A stretch of 64,000 nucleotides of DNA. Origin: Epiperipatus broadwayi (taxonomy: Eukaryota; Onychophora; Udeonychophora; Euonychophora; Peripatidae). A program made the position numbers and the translations under genes. Where the stretch lies: contig JAQFVV010012395.1 of NCBI GenBank assembly GCA_028023455.1, forward strand, positions 7,755,998-7,819,997, read 5' to 3'. Numbering within the stretch: position 1 is the stretch's first letter; each line of letters opens with the position of its first letter. A model generated the notes under the pieces. The model searched no databases. It worked only from the letters and a program-made list of their open reading frames with translations, and was not told the DNA's origin. Of the stretch, positions 1 through 11,180 are shown piece after piece.

Positions 1-404
1 CTCAGAGTTATTCATATATTCTTGCAAGAGGGCAATCCATAAGCAAAAATATAGAACCTTTGAAAAAAAAAATCTCTTCTTATAAACAAAAAACCACCTC
101 AGTATTTATAAGGTATTGTTTTTCAAAGCATGTTTGTAAAAACTAAAATTATTTGTCATGTTCTCTTTTTTTTCTTAAACTTAATGGCCATCTGCATATT
201 TTATTTTAATTTCAATTAGATTTTGTGCAAAGGTATTTGCTTTTCCACTGCTCTTTGTATGTATTTCCTACCCAGCAGCACCTGAAATTTGATTAACACC
301 CCTAGATAGTACTATTACTATTTTTTACTTCCAAAGGTGTTAGACTGGAATTATTTGTTATCTTACATCTCAATATTTAAATAAGACACTAATTACTATT
401 ACTA
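1..404. other. AT-rich noncoding flank, no feature seen
   Basis: No open frame, tRNA-like fold or repeat end was recognised here. The sequence is low-GC with short A and T runs, like the introns elsewhere in the window. Confidence 0.5.
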
Positions 405-803
405 TTGCTTAATTCAGGATTTAATTTTATTGTAAGCCTGAGAATTCAAATTATAAATTATTTGGACACAATTTAATTCTATATATCAGAGGGGGAAAGC
501 CAATATCTCAATTTTAATTATCCATGATTTTGAATTATATTAATTTTGAATATCTGTAATTAATGTATTAGCTAGCAAATTAATAGCAATAGCATTCTGA
601 AAAATTGCTTTTCTCTCATATGATTTACATATATAGATCACTAATAAAATAATTACAGATATTCAAAATTAATACAATTCAAAATCATGGATAATTAAAA
701 ATGAGATACTGTCACTTCTTTATAATATATAAAATTAAAGTTATACAAATAATTTCTCATTTGAATTATTAGACTCACAATTAAATCAAGTCCTGAACTA
801 AAC
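405..803. repeat. Foldback hairpin repeat (inverted arms)
   Basis: The segment around 506-561 is nearly the exact reverse complement of 650-706. Pairing resumes further out, with about 405-475 matching about 735-803, so the block could fold into a long imperfect hairpin centred near 605. Part of the loop (about 575-640) recurs as a diverged direct repeat at about 888-955. There is no coding capacity. It looks like a foldback or MITE-type repeat just upstream of the large LTR element. I could not define a target-site duplication. Confidence 0.6.
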
Positions 804-966
804 ATGATCAAGAGGTTTTAGTTTATATAAAAATAAACTCTAAGCATAGGTGGTTCACATACTCTTTCAAAACACTTATTGACAGGTGACTGCAAGCAAA
901 TTAATAGAGTGCATATTTGAAAAATTGTTTTTCTCACATGATTTACACACACATATATATATATAT

Positions 967-3468
967 TGTGTCAGACATTATCAAATGGCCTTGCACAAAG
1001 TCTGTATTAAGCACAACAAATATAAAAATGTGCTAGATTAATAATGGAGGTTTGGTCTGAGCAGTAGAATACCCACACACACAAATTTAAATAAACTCAT
1101 GTATTTTTTTTATTTTTGTTTTTCCTTTTTGTATATTTTTTATGATATGTCATTATATGTATTTGCTTTTTTTTTTATTTTCCAACATACTTGTATATTT
1201 TTTTTAATTACTTGTCTAAAGATTGTAATTTTATTCCATAAGCAAGTAATGTTAATTGCTTTTGCAAAAATCTGATCAAAAACAAAAGGTTTGATAACGC
1301 TATAATTAAACTGTTATCTCTTTAAAAAAAATTCTTTTGAATTGATTTTGTAAGCAAGTGGTCTGGGTTATTCAAGATGGATGTCAAACTTAAAATGTAG
1401 AATTTAATCGGAAAAATATAAAGGAATGTTTGCAATCTAAGTGATAAGCTAAATTAAAAGGATTGGCTGATTAATTTTTCTCAGAGGGATATCTGAATTG
1501 GTTCTTATTAGTGGGATTGATAATGCTGTGGGATTCATTCTTTCTTTGGCAGCCATTCTGGGCAAGTCATTCTTTTTTGTGGCTCTAGAATTCTCCAAGC
1601 AACCAGCTACTTAGAGATTCATTTACAAATAGGACTATTAGTGACATTCTTAAGAACAAATCCATTATAAAGTTCTTTTAAGAACTCTTGTCTTTGTGGA
1701 TTAGGGACAGCATATGAAAATTTATTAATAATCCTAATTATTATTAGATATATAAAAAAAGAAGATATGAAGCAATATACTAGAGATTCCAGCAAAATGA
1801 CCGTGGGGTAGACAACTAGCTGGTGCACCGCCCTGTCTCTGTCCCAAGCCGTCAAGATGTGACCACGCCAATTCCAGCCCTCATGATGATGACAAATGCC
1901 TTCTTGCTAAATGGATGAAATCTTCACCACACAGCCAGTTAACTTGAAGCTCACTCAAGAACCCAGAGAAGAAGAATGAAGATGCAGATATAAGTTTATT
2001 TTAAGATATTTATTAATATTGAAATAATTAACTTTGATATTTCCGATTAGATATATTATTTTTTTGTTATTATTATTAATCATTTAAAAAAGAGAGAGAG
2101 TCTCTCGCATATGTATATGAATTTGCAGTTATTACGGGCATAAATGATAAAGCTTTTACTTAAATATTCATTTTCCTCTTGTTGTTATTCCTGGAATTCA
2201 TCATATATGGATATACGTGTATGTATATGCGTACATATGCTTATAATATTTGGTAAATATGATATCTCATGCTGAATATCTAAAAATGTATTAACCATAT
2301 ATTTTTTTAAGTTATTTTTTTTTTGTTACTGCTGCACCTTATGATGCATGCAAGAAGGGATTGATCTATTATAGATTCCCTGTAAGCAAGTACGCTAATA
2401 ACTTTATATTTAAAGTAATAGTAAGTGTATAATTGTGATGCGCGTATATACATGTACAGGAATTTATCTATAGCAAGAGGAAAATAGATACAGTACCTTA
2501 TGGTGAGTACGATATAGTATCTGAGCCAATGCAACCTTGTTGACTTGTTGAAAAGTATGAAATTAGTGAAATATCTCATATTGCAAATATACATATGCAT
2601 AGTTGTCTTTTTTTTTTTATTTATTTGCTATCAATAAAAAGGTTTTAAAGTTATCAGTAAAAGCGTATGCCTGTATGACCGAAAATCTCATATCTATATA
2701 TCAAATCACACAAAGTAAAATTTATTTCTATTGGGTAAAAAGAGCTCAGACCACTTCCATTACTTATAAACATTGTAAATAGCTTTAGGGATTTATTATT
2801 TTTTTTATTTAAAATTGTATTTTATCTATTTCAACGCCTCGAATATATATGGTTTGGGATAATTAATTATTTAGTATTTTGTTATTATATCATCATTAGT
2901 ATGAAACGGTGGTGGGTATTTGGGATTAAGTAAATATTTAATCATACTATTAAACTTGTTTCATTTTCATATTATTATTTATATTGATCAAAATGTATTC
3001 TTTCCTTATCAACCACGTACTGGTAATAATCATTTAACTTACCCATTTGAAGACCCTAGATTGTAGAGTGACTGAGCTAGTCACAAAGGGATATCACTCT
3101 ACCGGGGTGTTAAATCTTATTCTTATGCTCCGCTGAACATATGGTATTGCACATCCTTCTAGGAGGGTGAAAAATTCATTTTTTGATTCTTTTCTAGAAG
3201 TGGCACGCAAAAGTCTATTTTGTAAATAGATTTTTCAAAGGTGTGTACTTGCCACTTGTTCTAAATATTCGGGCATTCAAATAAGATATCAACTAAAGGG
3301 TGTTTTTAACTGGAAGAGTCCTGTCAATCCACTCTTTCTATCAATTTAGCTGGAAGTACCAATATACATGAGTACAGACAATCGGCTAGATTGATATCCA
3401 TTTCTTTACCTGTTGAATCTTGGTGCAAGATTAGGAAAAGAATTCCGCAGGGAGTATGGACTGGTACA
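967..3468 (+). repeat. 5' LTR of the large retroelement
   Basis: This copy aligns along its whole length with 11181-13670. It opens TGTGTCAGAC after an (AT)n run and closes ACTGGTACA before the primer-site candidate. It has no long open frame. Differences from the 3' copy include a 3' copy deletion near 1100-1130 and a short insertion in the 3' copy near 13610. Confidence 0.8.
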
Positions 3469-3475
3469 GTAAAAC

Positions 3476-3490
3476 TGGCACCACATGTGG
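3476..3490 (+). other. Candidate primer-binding site
   Basis: TGGCACCACATGTGG begins 7 bases after the 5' LTR, where minus-strand priming sites sit. The leading TGG could pair with a tRNA CCA end. I could not match the rest to a known tRNA acceptor, so this rests on position and TGG alone. Confidence 0.3.
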
Positions 3491-4209
3491 TTTAAATGTA
3501 AAAATGGAACGATTAAGGAAAGAACAAGTTAAATTATATAAATGTGAAAATTACGGTAAAAATATATTACGTGCCATATGTATATATAAACTTAATGTAG
3601 GTGTAAGTAAAAACTAAATTAATAAAAAAAGTTATATAAAATTCGATCGTTAGTTGTTTTTTCTTTTTAGATATATAATGTAATTAATAGGCCGTACAAA
3701 TGAACACGCTTAGTTTGCTATATATTTGTTTTGAAAGTTATTCTTAAATAATTTAAAATATTTTACTCAGTAATCTGCAGATTCAAAATGATAGTGTTAT
3801 TCTTTGTTGCGACAGATATTTAATATATATTTATGATTCAAATTGTTAGCAATAAATCAAATGTTCACACTGTATTCTATAAATATACTGTATAAGTAAA
3901 ATAGAAAAAAAAAGTTATTTTAAGTAAGTATACATGTAATATATTGACGGTTGATATTTTGTTATATAGAGTACAGATTCCTTTATCTTAATAATTGCTT
4001 AACAATTTTCACTTTAAACCAAGTCCCTAACATTTTCATTTTATTGGATAAGTAAAGTTGCCGTTTAAACTGAGTAAAAAACTGTCATCAACATATGCAA
4101 TTAAAATAGTAATAATGTATATATAAAAATTATTAAACGAATGAGTGAGGGAGTAGGTCACACACTGTATATATGCGTATATTATTCGTCGGAGGTTTTA
4201 CAAATAAAA
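3491..4209. other. Internal leader region of the retroelement, noncoding
   Basis: AT-rich sequence between the primer-site candidate and the nested foldback element. No long open frame or repeat was recognised. Confidence 0.4.
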
Positions 4210-4217
4210 GTAATAAG
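4210..4217. repeat. Target-site duplication, left copy
   Basis: GTAATAAG abuts the left end of the foldback transposon and is identical to 7791-7798. Confidence 0.85.
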
Positions 4218-7200
4218 GGTGCTTTTCTCAAGAACTGGACGAGCCACCAGGCGGCGCTGCAGAACCACCAAGAAGCCTGCAATTGATAAATTTATTTTTT
4301 ATATTAACTAAAAATCGCTTAATTTTAGAAATGCTACCCCCTCCCCCGCCGCACGAGACAAATCGGTCAAAATTGCTGAAATTGAAATGTAAAAAAAAAT
4401 ATAGCTAAAAATCACTTAATTTTAGAAATGGTAGCTTCCCCCCCCCCCCCGCCGCACGACAAATCGGTCAAAAGCGCTGAAATTGAAATGTATAATTGAA
4501 AAAAAAAACTATAATAAAAGCCTACCAAATTAAACAAAAACATACTAAATGTCAAAGCGATTTAAAAAAGAATCACTCTTCAGTTATCTAACTAACAGAT
4601 AATAATTCAAACCTCGTAGTAACCTGTAATAACGTATTCGTTTATATCAAAAATTATTGCAAATAAAAAATCGCACATATATAAAATCAACAAAACAGAA
4701 ATAAAATAATCAGAATAGAAAATTGAAATTTAAAACAAAAGTTAATTATAACATCTGAGGCGAATAATGTTTAGAAACCCCCCTCCCCTCCCGCACGAAG
4801 GGTTCAATGAAAAATAAGCAAAGTGCAAATTATGAATGCTATTTTTAAAATCCTATGAAATAAATGAGAAAAAAATATATATATAAAGCCTACGACATTA
4901 AACAAAAACATACTAAATCTCAAAGCGATTTAAAAAATAAAAGTATTTATAAAATGTAAAAATAACAGCACGAAAAATTGCGGGAAATGTCTTAAAAAAG
5001 AATCAGTCTCAGTTATCTAACTAACAGATATAATAATCTTTTATTAATAAAGGTTCTTTTTGAAAGTATATATTAAGTAATCAATGTTCCTATTAATCTA
5101 TAATAGCGTCATTAGAGTTTAAATTCAGTTAATATGTTACTCTATTACTAGTTTATATCAAAATTATTGCAAGTACTCAGATTAAGTCGCACATATATAA
5201 AATAAACAAAATATACATAAAATAATCAGAATAGAAAATACAATTTGAAAGTAATTTACCAATCCTTACATATATGGATACAGGTATATATGAGCCTGTG
5301 TATTTCATCTATCCTTACAAAATGAAACTTGGGCATTGTAGATCACTCCATTAGTGACAAAATATGTATATATTATATTTTTCCCGTCTATTGATCGCGT
5401 TTTCTTTCACTTAAAGTTTTTTATTTTTAAAATAACTTACACACAATTTAGAAACTGAAAAAATAGCTAAACATTTTTGGTACTATATGTAGTATAAAGA
5501 TATTTCCAGAACTCTGGTCACGTGACTGATTGATGTTGCAAGTTTTATCGTGAGGAAATTGATCTCTACGTTTTGAAAATCAACAAGTGTATTTTTTTTT
5601 AGCAGTTTTCATTCGAATTTTTTTTCAAACAATAAATAAAAAGTATTACATGTTAGGGTTAAGTTTTGTCTTCATTAAAGCACAAACTAAATAGAACAGT
5701 AATGTTTTCGTTTTACTTCCTTTCATCCCAAAGCCAAATAAAAAATAATAACGGAGGAAGCCCCTCCCAAGAAACCCCAGAAAGCTTGATGGATCAATAT
5801 TTTGAGAAAATGCATATATATAAATTATTTGATTTATAATCATATATTATAACACTGCAAATGTACAATCATTTTTTCTTTTAAAATATATGTTTTTTGT
5901 TTTAAATTATAAATCAATAATATCAACAAATTAAAAATCCTTCTCCTTTTCAAAAAAAATTATTTTCTTATATCAATACTGAACATTTTTATATAATATA
6001 AAACTCCAAAAATAACTGTAAGAAGATAAAAACAGTTGAAACGTTGGAGTTTTATATTATATAAATTGTTACATTTACCATCTTCAAACTCCCTCCACTC
6101 ACAACTTATAAATATATGTTTAGTATTGATACAAGAAAATAAAGTTTTTGAAAAGAAAAAGAAGGATTTTTAATTTGTTGATATTATTGATTTATAATTT
6201 AAAACAAGAAACATATATATTTTAAAAGAAAAAGTGATTGTACATTTGCAGTGTTATAATATATGATTATAAATCAAATAATTTATATATATGCATTTTC
6301 TCAAAATATTGATCCATCAAGCTTTCTGGGGTTTCTTGGGAGGGGCTTCCTCCGTTATTATTTTTTATTTGGCTTTGGGATGAAAGGAAGTAAAACGAAA
6401 ACATTACTGTTCTATTTAGTTTGTGCTTTAATGAAGACAAAACTTAACCCTAACATGTAATACTTTTTATTTATTGTTTGAAAAAAAATTCGAATGAAAA
6501 CTGCTAAAAAAAATACACTTGTTGATTTTCAAAACGTAGAGATCAATTTCCCCACGATAAAACTTGCAATATCAATCAGTCACGTGACCAGAGTTCTGGA
6601 AATATCTTTATACTACATATAGTACCAAAAATGTTTAGCTATTTTTTCAGTTTCTAAATTGTGTGTAAGTTATTTTAAAAATAAAAAACTTTAAATGAAA
6701 GAAAACGCGATCAATAGACGGGAAAAATATAATATATACATATTTTGTCACTAATGGAGCGATCTACAATGCCCAAGTTTCATTATGTAAGGATAGATTA
6801 AATACACAGGCTCATATATACCTGTATCTATATATGTAAGGATTGGTAAATTACTTTCAAATTGTATTTCCTATTCTGATTATTTTATGTATATTTTGTT
6901 TATTTTATATATGTGCGACTTAATCCGAGTACTTGCAATAATTTTGATATAAACTAGTAATAGAGTAACATATTAACTGAATTTAAACTCTAATGACGCT
7001 ATTATAGATTAATAGGAACATTGATTACTTAATATGTACTTTCAAAAAGAACCTTTATTAATAAAAGATTATTATATCTGTTAGTTAGATAACTGAGACT
7101 GATTCTTTTTTAAGACATTTCCCGCAATTTTTCGTGCTGTTATTTTTACATTTTATAAATACTTTTATTTTTTTAAATCGCTTTGAGATTTAGTATGTTT

Positions 7201-7790
7201 TTTTTAATGTCGTAGGCTTTATATATCTATTTTTTTCTCATTTATTTCATAGGATTTTAAAAATAGCATTCATAATTTGCACTTTGCTTATTTTTCATTG
7301 AACCCTTCGTGCGGGAGGGGAGGGGGGTTTCTAAACATTATTTGCCTCAGATGTTATAATCAACTTTTGTTTTAAATTTAAATTTTCTATTCTGATTATT
7401 TTATTTCTGGTTTTTTGATTTTATATATGTGCGATTTTTTATTTGCAATAATTTTTGATATAAACGAATACGTTATTACAGGTTACTACGAGGTTTGAAT
7501 TATTATCTGTTAGTTAGATAAATGAAGAGTGATTCTTTTTTAAATCGCTTTGACATTTAGTATGTTTTTGTTTAATTTGGTAGGCTTTTATTATAGTTTC
7601 TTTTTTCAATTATACATTTCAATTTCAGCAATTTTGACCGATTTGTCTCGTGCGGCGGCGGGGGGGGGGGTAGCATTTCTAAAATTAAGCGATTTTTAGC
7701 TAATATTAAAAAATAAATTTATCAATTGCAGGCTTCTTGGTGGTTCTGCACCGCCGCCTGGTGGCTCATCCTGTTCTTGAGAAAAGCACC
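4218..7790. mobile_element. Foldback transposon with 8-bp target duplication
   Basis: This element is almost entirely two inverted arms of about 1.75 kb around a short centre near 6005-6050. The left end begins GGTGCTTTTCTCAAGAAC and the right end is its reverse complement. The flanks GTAATAAG (4210-4217) and GTAATAAG (7791-7798) are a perfect 8-bp duplication. An 8-bp duplication occurs in the hAT, P and Merlin superfamilies. The very long arms recall Galileo-type P-superfamily foldbacks, but I see no transposase, so the family is not settled. Each arm holds the same 65-codon frame in mirror orientation (5646-5843 minus, 6263-6460 plus), which probably reflects arm identity rather than a gene. 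The left arm has an extra tandem copy of a C-rich segment (about 4310-4495). Insertion post-dates the host LTR element. Confidence 0.82.
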
Positions 7791-7798
7791 GTAATAAG
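7791..7798. repeat. Target-site duplication, right copy
   Basis: GTAATAAG abuts the right end of the foldback transposon and is identical to 4210-4217. Confidence 0.85.
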
Positions 7799-8081
7799 TT
7801 ATTATAGTGTTAAATTTTAACATAACTTATAGTTAAATCTATTGGTCTTTCTGCTTGTAAAAAAGTAAAATAAAACAGTGTTAAATACTGGCTTACGAAT
7901 TAAAATTTCGTAAACGATTTCAAATAACTTATAACTGAAACACAGGCTTGTTATATACCTGTGGCTATATATATGTAATATAGGGTATATGAGCACAGAC
8001 TTTCACACCACCCACCTCTCTCCACTCTATCTAATAACACTGATACACCTAAACAAATATATGCTGAAAAGATAAATAATT

Positions 8082-8125
8082 ACCAATATACGTATTTCAT
8101 GCTAAACCAGCAATCATCAGTTGGT
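8082..8125 (-). ncRNA. Hammerhead-ribozyme-like core
   Basis: The minus strand reads identically to the plus-strand motif at 8677-8720. It has stem I ACCAA paired with TTGGT, then the CTGATGA box, a TGCT/AGCA stem II with a 5-base loop, GAAA, and the self-complementary ATACGTAT followed by A. It belongs to the left inverted unit. The pair next to the core (10.1/11.1) is U-U instead of G-C, which may reduce activity. Confidence 0.5.
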
Positions 8126-8676
8126 CCAGACTATCATCTTTACACACATATATAGTATAAGTGCTCAGATATATATTAAGATAGACTGTCCTCATAGTTT
8201 AATGGACAGGCTTCAATCCACTCCACACTCCAACTCTTCAACCATCCATCCAATTGAAAATCTGATGATGGAATGCTCAAAGGCCACCCTGAGGCCGAGA
8301 TTATTGTCACACCCATGTTGACCTAAGGTCAATCTGAACCCCACATGTACAGGACATAATCCATTTAATACATATGCAAGGATGGGCAGACATCTCTATA
8401 ATGTAATAACTGAAACACAGGCTTGTTATATACCTGTGGCTATATATGTGTAATATAGGGTATATGAGCACAGACTTTCACACCACCCACCTCTTTCCAC
8501 TCTATCTAATAACACTGGCCTTTGAGCATTCCATCATCAGATTTTCAATTGGATGGACGGTTGAAGAGTTGGAGTGTGGAGTGGATTGAAGCCTGTCCAT
8601 TAAAATATGAGGATAGTCTATCTTAATATATATCTGAGCACTTATATTATATATGTGTGTAAAGATGATAGTCTGG

Positions 8677-8720
8677 ACCAACTGATGATTGCTGGTTTAG
8701 CATGAAATACGTATATTGGT
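8677..8720 (+). ncRNA. Hammerhead-ribozyme-like core, best preserved copy
   Basis: All three helices of a type I hammerhead can be drawn. Stem I is ACCAA (8677-8681) with TTGGT (8716-8720), five perfect pairs. The CTGATGA box is at 8682-8688. Stem II is TGCT (8690-8693) with AGCA (8699-8702) around GGTTT. GAAA is at 8704-8707. Stem III is the palindrome ATACGTAT (8707-8714), and A8715 takes the H17 cleavage position. A loopless palindromic stem III is what minimal hammerheads use when they act as dimers. The 10.1/11.1 pair is U-U here, but the copy at 49563-49606 keeps the canonical G and C. Self-cleavage is inferred. Confidence 0.58.
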
Positions 8721-8821
8721 GATTATTTATCTTTTCAGCATATATTTGTTTAGGTGTATCAGTGTTATTAGATAGAGTGGAGAGAGGTGGGTGGTGTGAA
8801 ATAACTTATACTGGAAGATTT

Positions 8822-9203
8822 TTTTTTTTTGTTTAAAAAAAGAAAAAAAAAGGAGGAAGTAAAATACAATAGAGTGTTGGATAACAGTGTAACAAAGTAA
8901 AGTTTAGTATGTTAAACTTGAGTTTCTGTTTTGGGCGATAAATCGAATTAAATAGACATAGGTAAAATGGGCACAATAACTGGAACATGCATAGAAAAAA
9001 CAAATAATTGGCGAGTGGAATTGGGCAGAGTTAGGTGCGTGGTGTACTGCGTATTTAAAAATAAGAGAAATAGTTAAGAAATAATTTAAAAATATCGGCT
9101 ATTACCGATTCTGTATTTAACTGATCAGTAACTAAAAACTATATATACCAAATATAAATAGATATAGGTATTCCGTATCTCCTAAATAAAGAATATTTAT
9201 ACT
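8822..9203. other. Internal noncoding stretch before gag
   Basis: A- and T-rich sequence with a poly-T/poly-A patch near 8820-8855. No repeat or coding signal was recognised. Confidence 0.4.
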
Positions 9204-10424
9204 GTGCTTTTAATGTGGACAAGATCCAAATCAAGAAAAATGGATCAACAGCCAATAAGTGATATAAACACCTCAATTAATGAAGAACCAGAGGAAAAGA
9301 CTCACTGTGAGCAAAAAGAAAATGATCAACAAAGAAGCAAAAAACTTGAAGCAGAAAACGAACGCAGGTGGACCATGATGGAAGAAATTTTATGGACTAT
9401 AAAACAAGAAATAGCCAGAATACCATAGGAAATAAATGAATTGAGGCAACAACTATCAAGAAATACAACATATAAATCAAAGAATAGATGATGTCAAATG
9501 TGAACTAGAAAATGAAATCGAAACAAGATTTCAAAGCATAAAAATGGAAATAATCCAGAACAAGGCAACAGCAATAAGCTGGAAAAAACAGAAATGAGTC
9601 AGCAGATGACTGAAGCAGAGCATGAATATGTTCAGGATCAAGTCAAAAAAAAAGGAGAGGATGCTGAAATAATTGAAGATCATAGCATTAAAAATGAGAT
9701 GCATGAAAAAGAAAAGGGACAACCTTACCTGTGCAATATAAACCAATTCCTAAAAATAAAAATATTTGAAGGACAAACAGGTGAAGCTCCTATGGAGCAC
9801 ATTAAAAGCTTGGAAAAATATTTTCAGGTAAACCAAATCAATGACTTCAGTAAACTGGCAATTGCCTGCAGTCATCTCCAGGGTGATGCTCAAGCATGGT
9901 GGGAATCCTTGTTCCACTATCCAGTAACATTTGAGGAATATAAAAAGGAATTATTAAAAAGTTTTTGGAATGAACAGCATCAAGAGATGATTCTATACCA
10001 AGCCATGCAGGAAAAACATAATGAGAATAATGGTGAAAATTACTTGCAATTTTTCAGAAGACAAGTGGCAACACTTTGGACATTAAATGCATGTCACATA
10101 TCAGAGGGGCAAATTGTCAAAATAATCCGTTGTAATCTGCCACTTGGGATTGAACAAATGTTACTTACCGCAAATATGAATACAGTGCAACAAATGGCGG
10201 AAGTATTAAGTGCAGTAGACATGACCCAAAGAGAGACACAAGGAAACAAAGATATGCAAAAACAAAATCATTGGCATAGAAAGGCCATACCGAGAAATAA
10301 CAGCATAGAAAGGTGCACTCACCAAACTGAAAATGATGGTTACAACCAAGAAAAGAAATATTGGAAAGAAAAACAGTTCAGACCACCCTCACCAAGGCCA
10401 GGGTGTAGTAAAGATGATAATTAA
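9204..10424 (+). pseudogene. Retrotransposon gag, frame-broken
   Basis: Gag of the enclosing LTR element. The N-terminal part (9204-9428) is a highly charged, Lys/Glu-rich, probably coiled-coil segment that ends at a TAG. The next 165 bases stay open only if the frame is changed twice. An uninterrupted 276-codon frame (9594-10424) follows. Its middle (about residues 60-200) shows a Retrotrans_gag-type domain: an LQGDAQAWW segment, then a FEEYKKELLKSFW helix and an ENYLQFFRRQVATLW segment. The C-terminus is basic and Asn/Gln-rich with no CCHC zinc knuckle. Gag would form the capsid shell packaging element RNA. The stop and frame changes suggest a decayed copy. No protease or polymerase follows. 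Confidence 0.75.
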
Positions 10425-11166
10425 TCAGATCACATAATTTAAGAGTCTTTGTAGTTAGATGTTTATAGGTTTCTTGTGAACTTTTGTCTCTCAGGCATTG
10501 TGTGTATGGGTTGATTTGTATTGGTATTTTTTGAACTCTAGTTCTGGAGATGGGGGATGTGCAGGGGTTAGCTGGAGATGTCTGTGTGATCTGGAGTCTG
10601 TGGCTTCAGGTGAAGGAATACTTCACCACACAAAAATGTGAGCAATTCTTTTAGCAGCAAAAATATTCTCTGGGACTCAGTTGGGGTAATGCAAACATAC
10701 TCGTAAGTCTCATATAGAAAGCAGAGGAGCATTAACTTCAACTCTTATATAAACCCAAAGCCCTTCATCTGTGGTTGCAAAATATCCTGTCAGCCTCCAA
10801 AAGTTATTGAGCATGGATGCACCCGTGAAGTTTGGTACATTATTCTGTTAGTATTTTTCGTGTTTCATTTGACTTTGCTTGGCTGCCACAGTGTTCTAAA
10901 AAGGATGGATATCTTCATGTTGCCCATATGTTTGTCTTCTTTTTTCTCTGACCTGGGTGATTGGGATGCTGATGCAGTGTTGGCTTAGTATATTGATGTT
11001 ATGGGGGATGAGGTGTCACATTGTCACCGTTGGACATCGTGCTTTGTAGAGTTTCAAAAGAAAAATACAAAAATTAGTAAAAATATAACTAGTAAACATA
11101 TACTTAATATCTATGTAAATAAGAACTTAAGACTTTAAATGGTCATATCCATTTAAAAGTCTCATT
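10425..11166 (+). other. Post-gag internal region, no pol
   Basis: This 740-base stretch between the gag stop and the polypurine tract is T/G-rich for this window. It has no long open frame and no recognisable protease, reverse transcriptase, RNase H or integrase motif. In a complete Ty3 element, pol would occupy this place, so it was lost or never present. Confidence 0.6.
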
Positions 11167-11177
11167 GGAGAGGGAGG
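11167..11177 (+). other. Polypurine tract
   Basis: GGAGAGGGAGG lies 3 bases upstream of the 3' LTR, the expected position for plus-strand priming during reverse transcription. Confidence 0.7.
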
Positions 11178-11180
11178 TAT

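Larger units (their letters stand above)
7925..8816. repeat. Inverted pair of a dispersed hammerhead-bearing repeat
   Basis: A minus-oriented unit (about 8013-8285) faces a near-identical plus-oriented unit (about 8516-8810). They flank an unrelated centre of about 230 bp. A stretch of about 105 bp before each unit (about 7930-8035 and 8400-8515) is directly repeated. Related diverged copies lie near 49480-49640, 54333-54425 and 62250-62480, so this is a dispersed family. Each unit carries one hammerhead-like core, annotated separately. No protein is encoded. Confidence 0.7.

Noticed and set aside
1619-2600. Short frames inside the 5' LTR and their counterparts in the 3' LTR
   Set aside because: They are not conserved as reading frames between the two LTR copies, and their composition follows AT-rich noncoding sequence.
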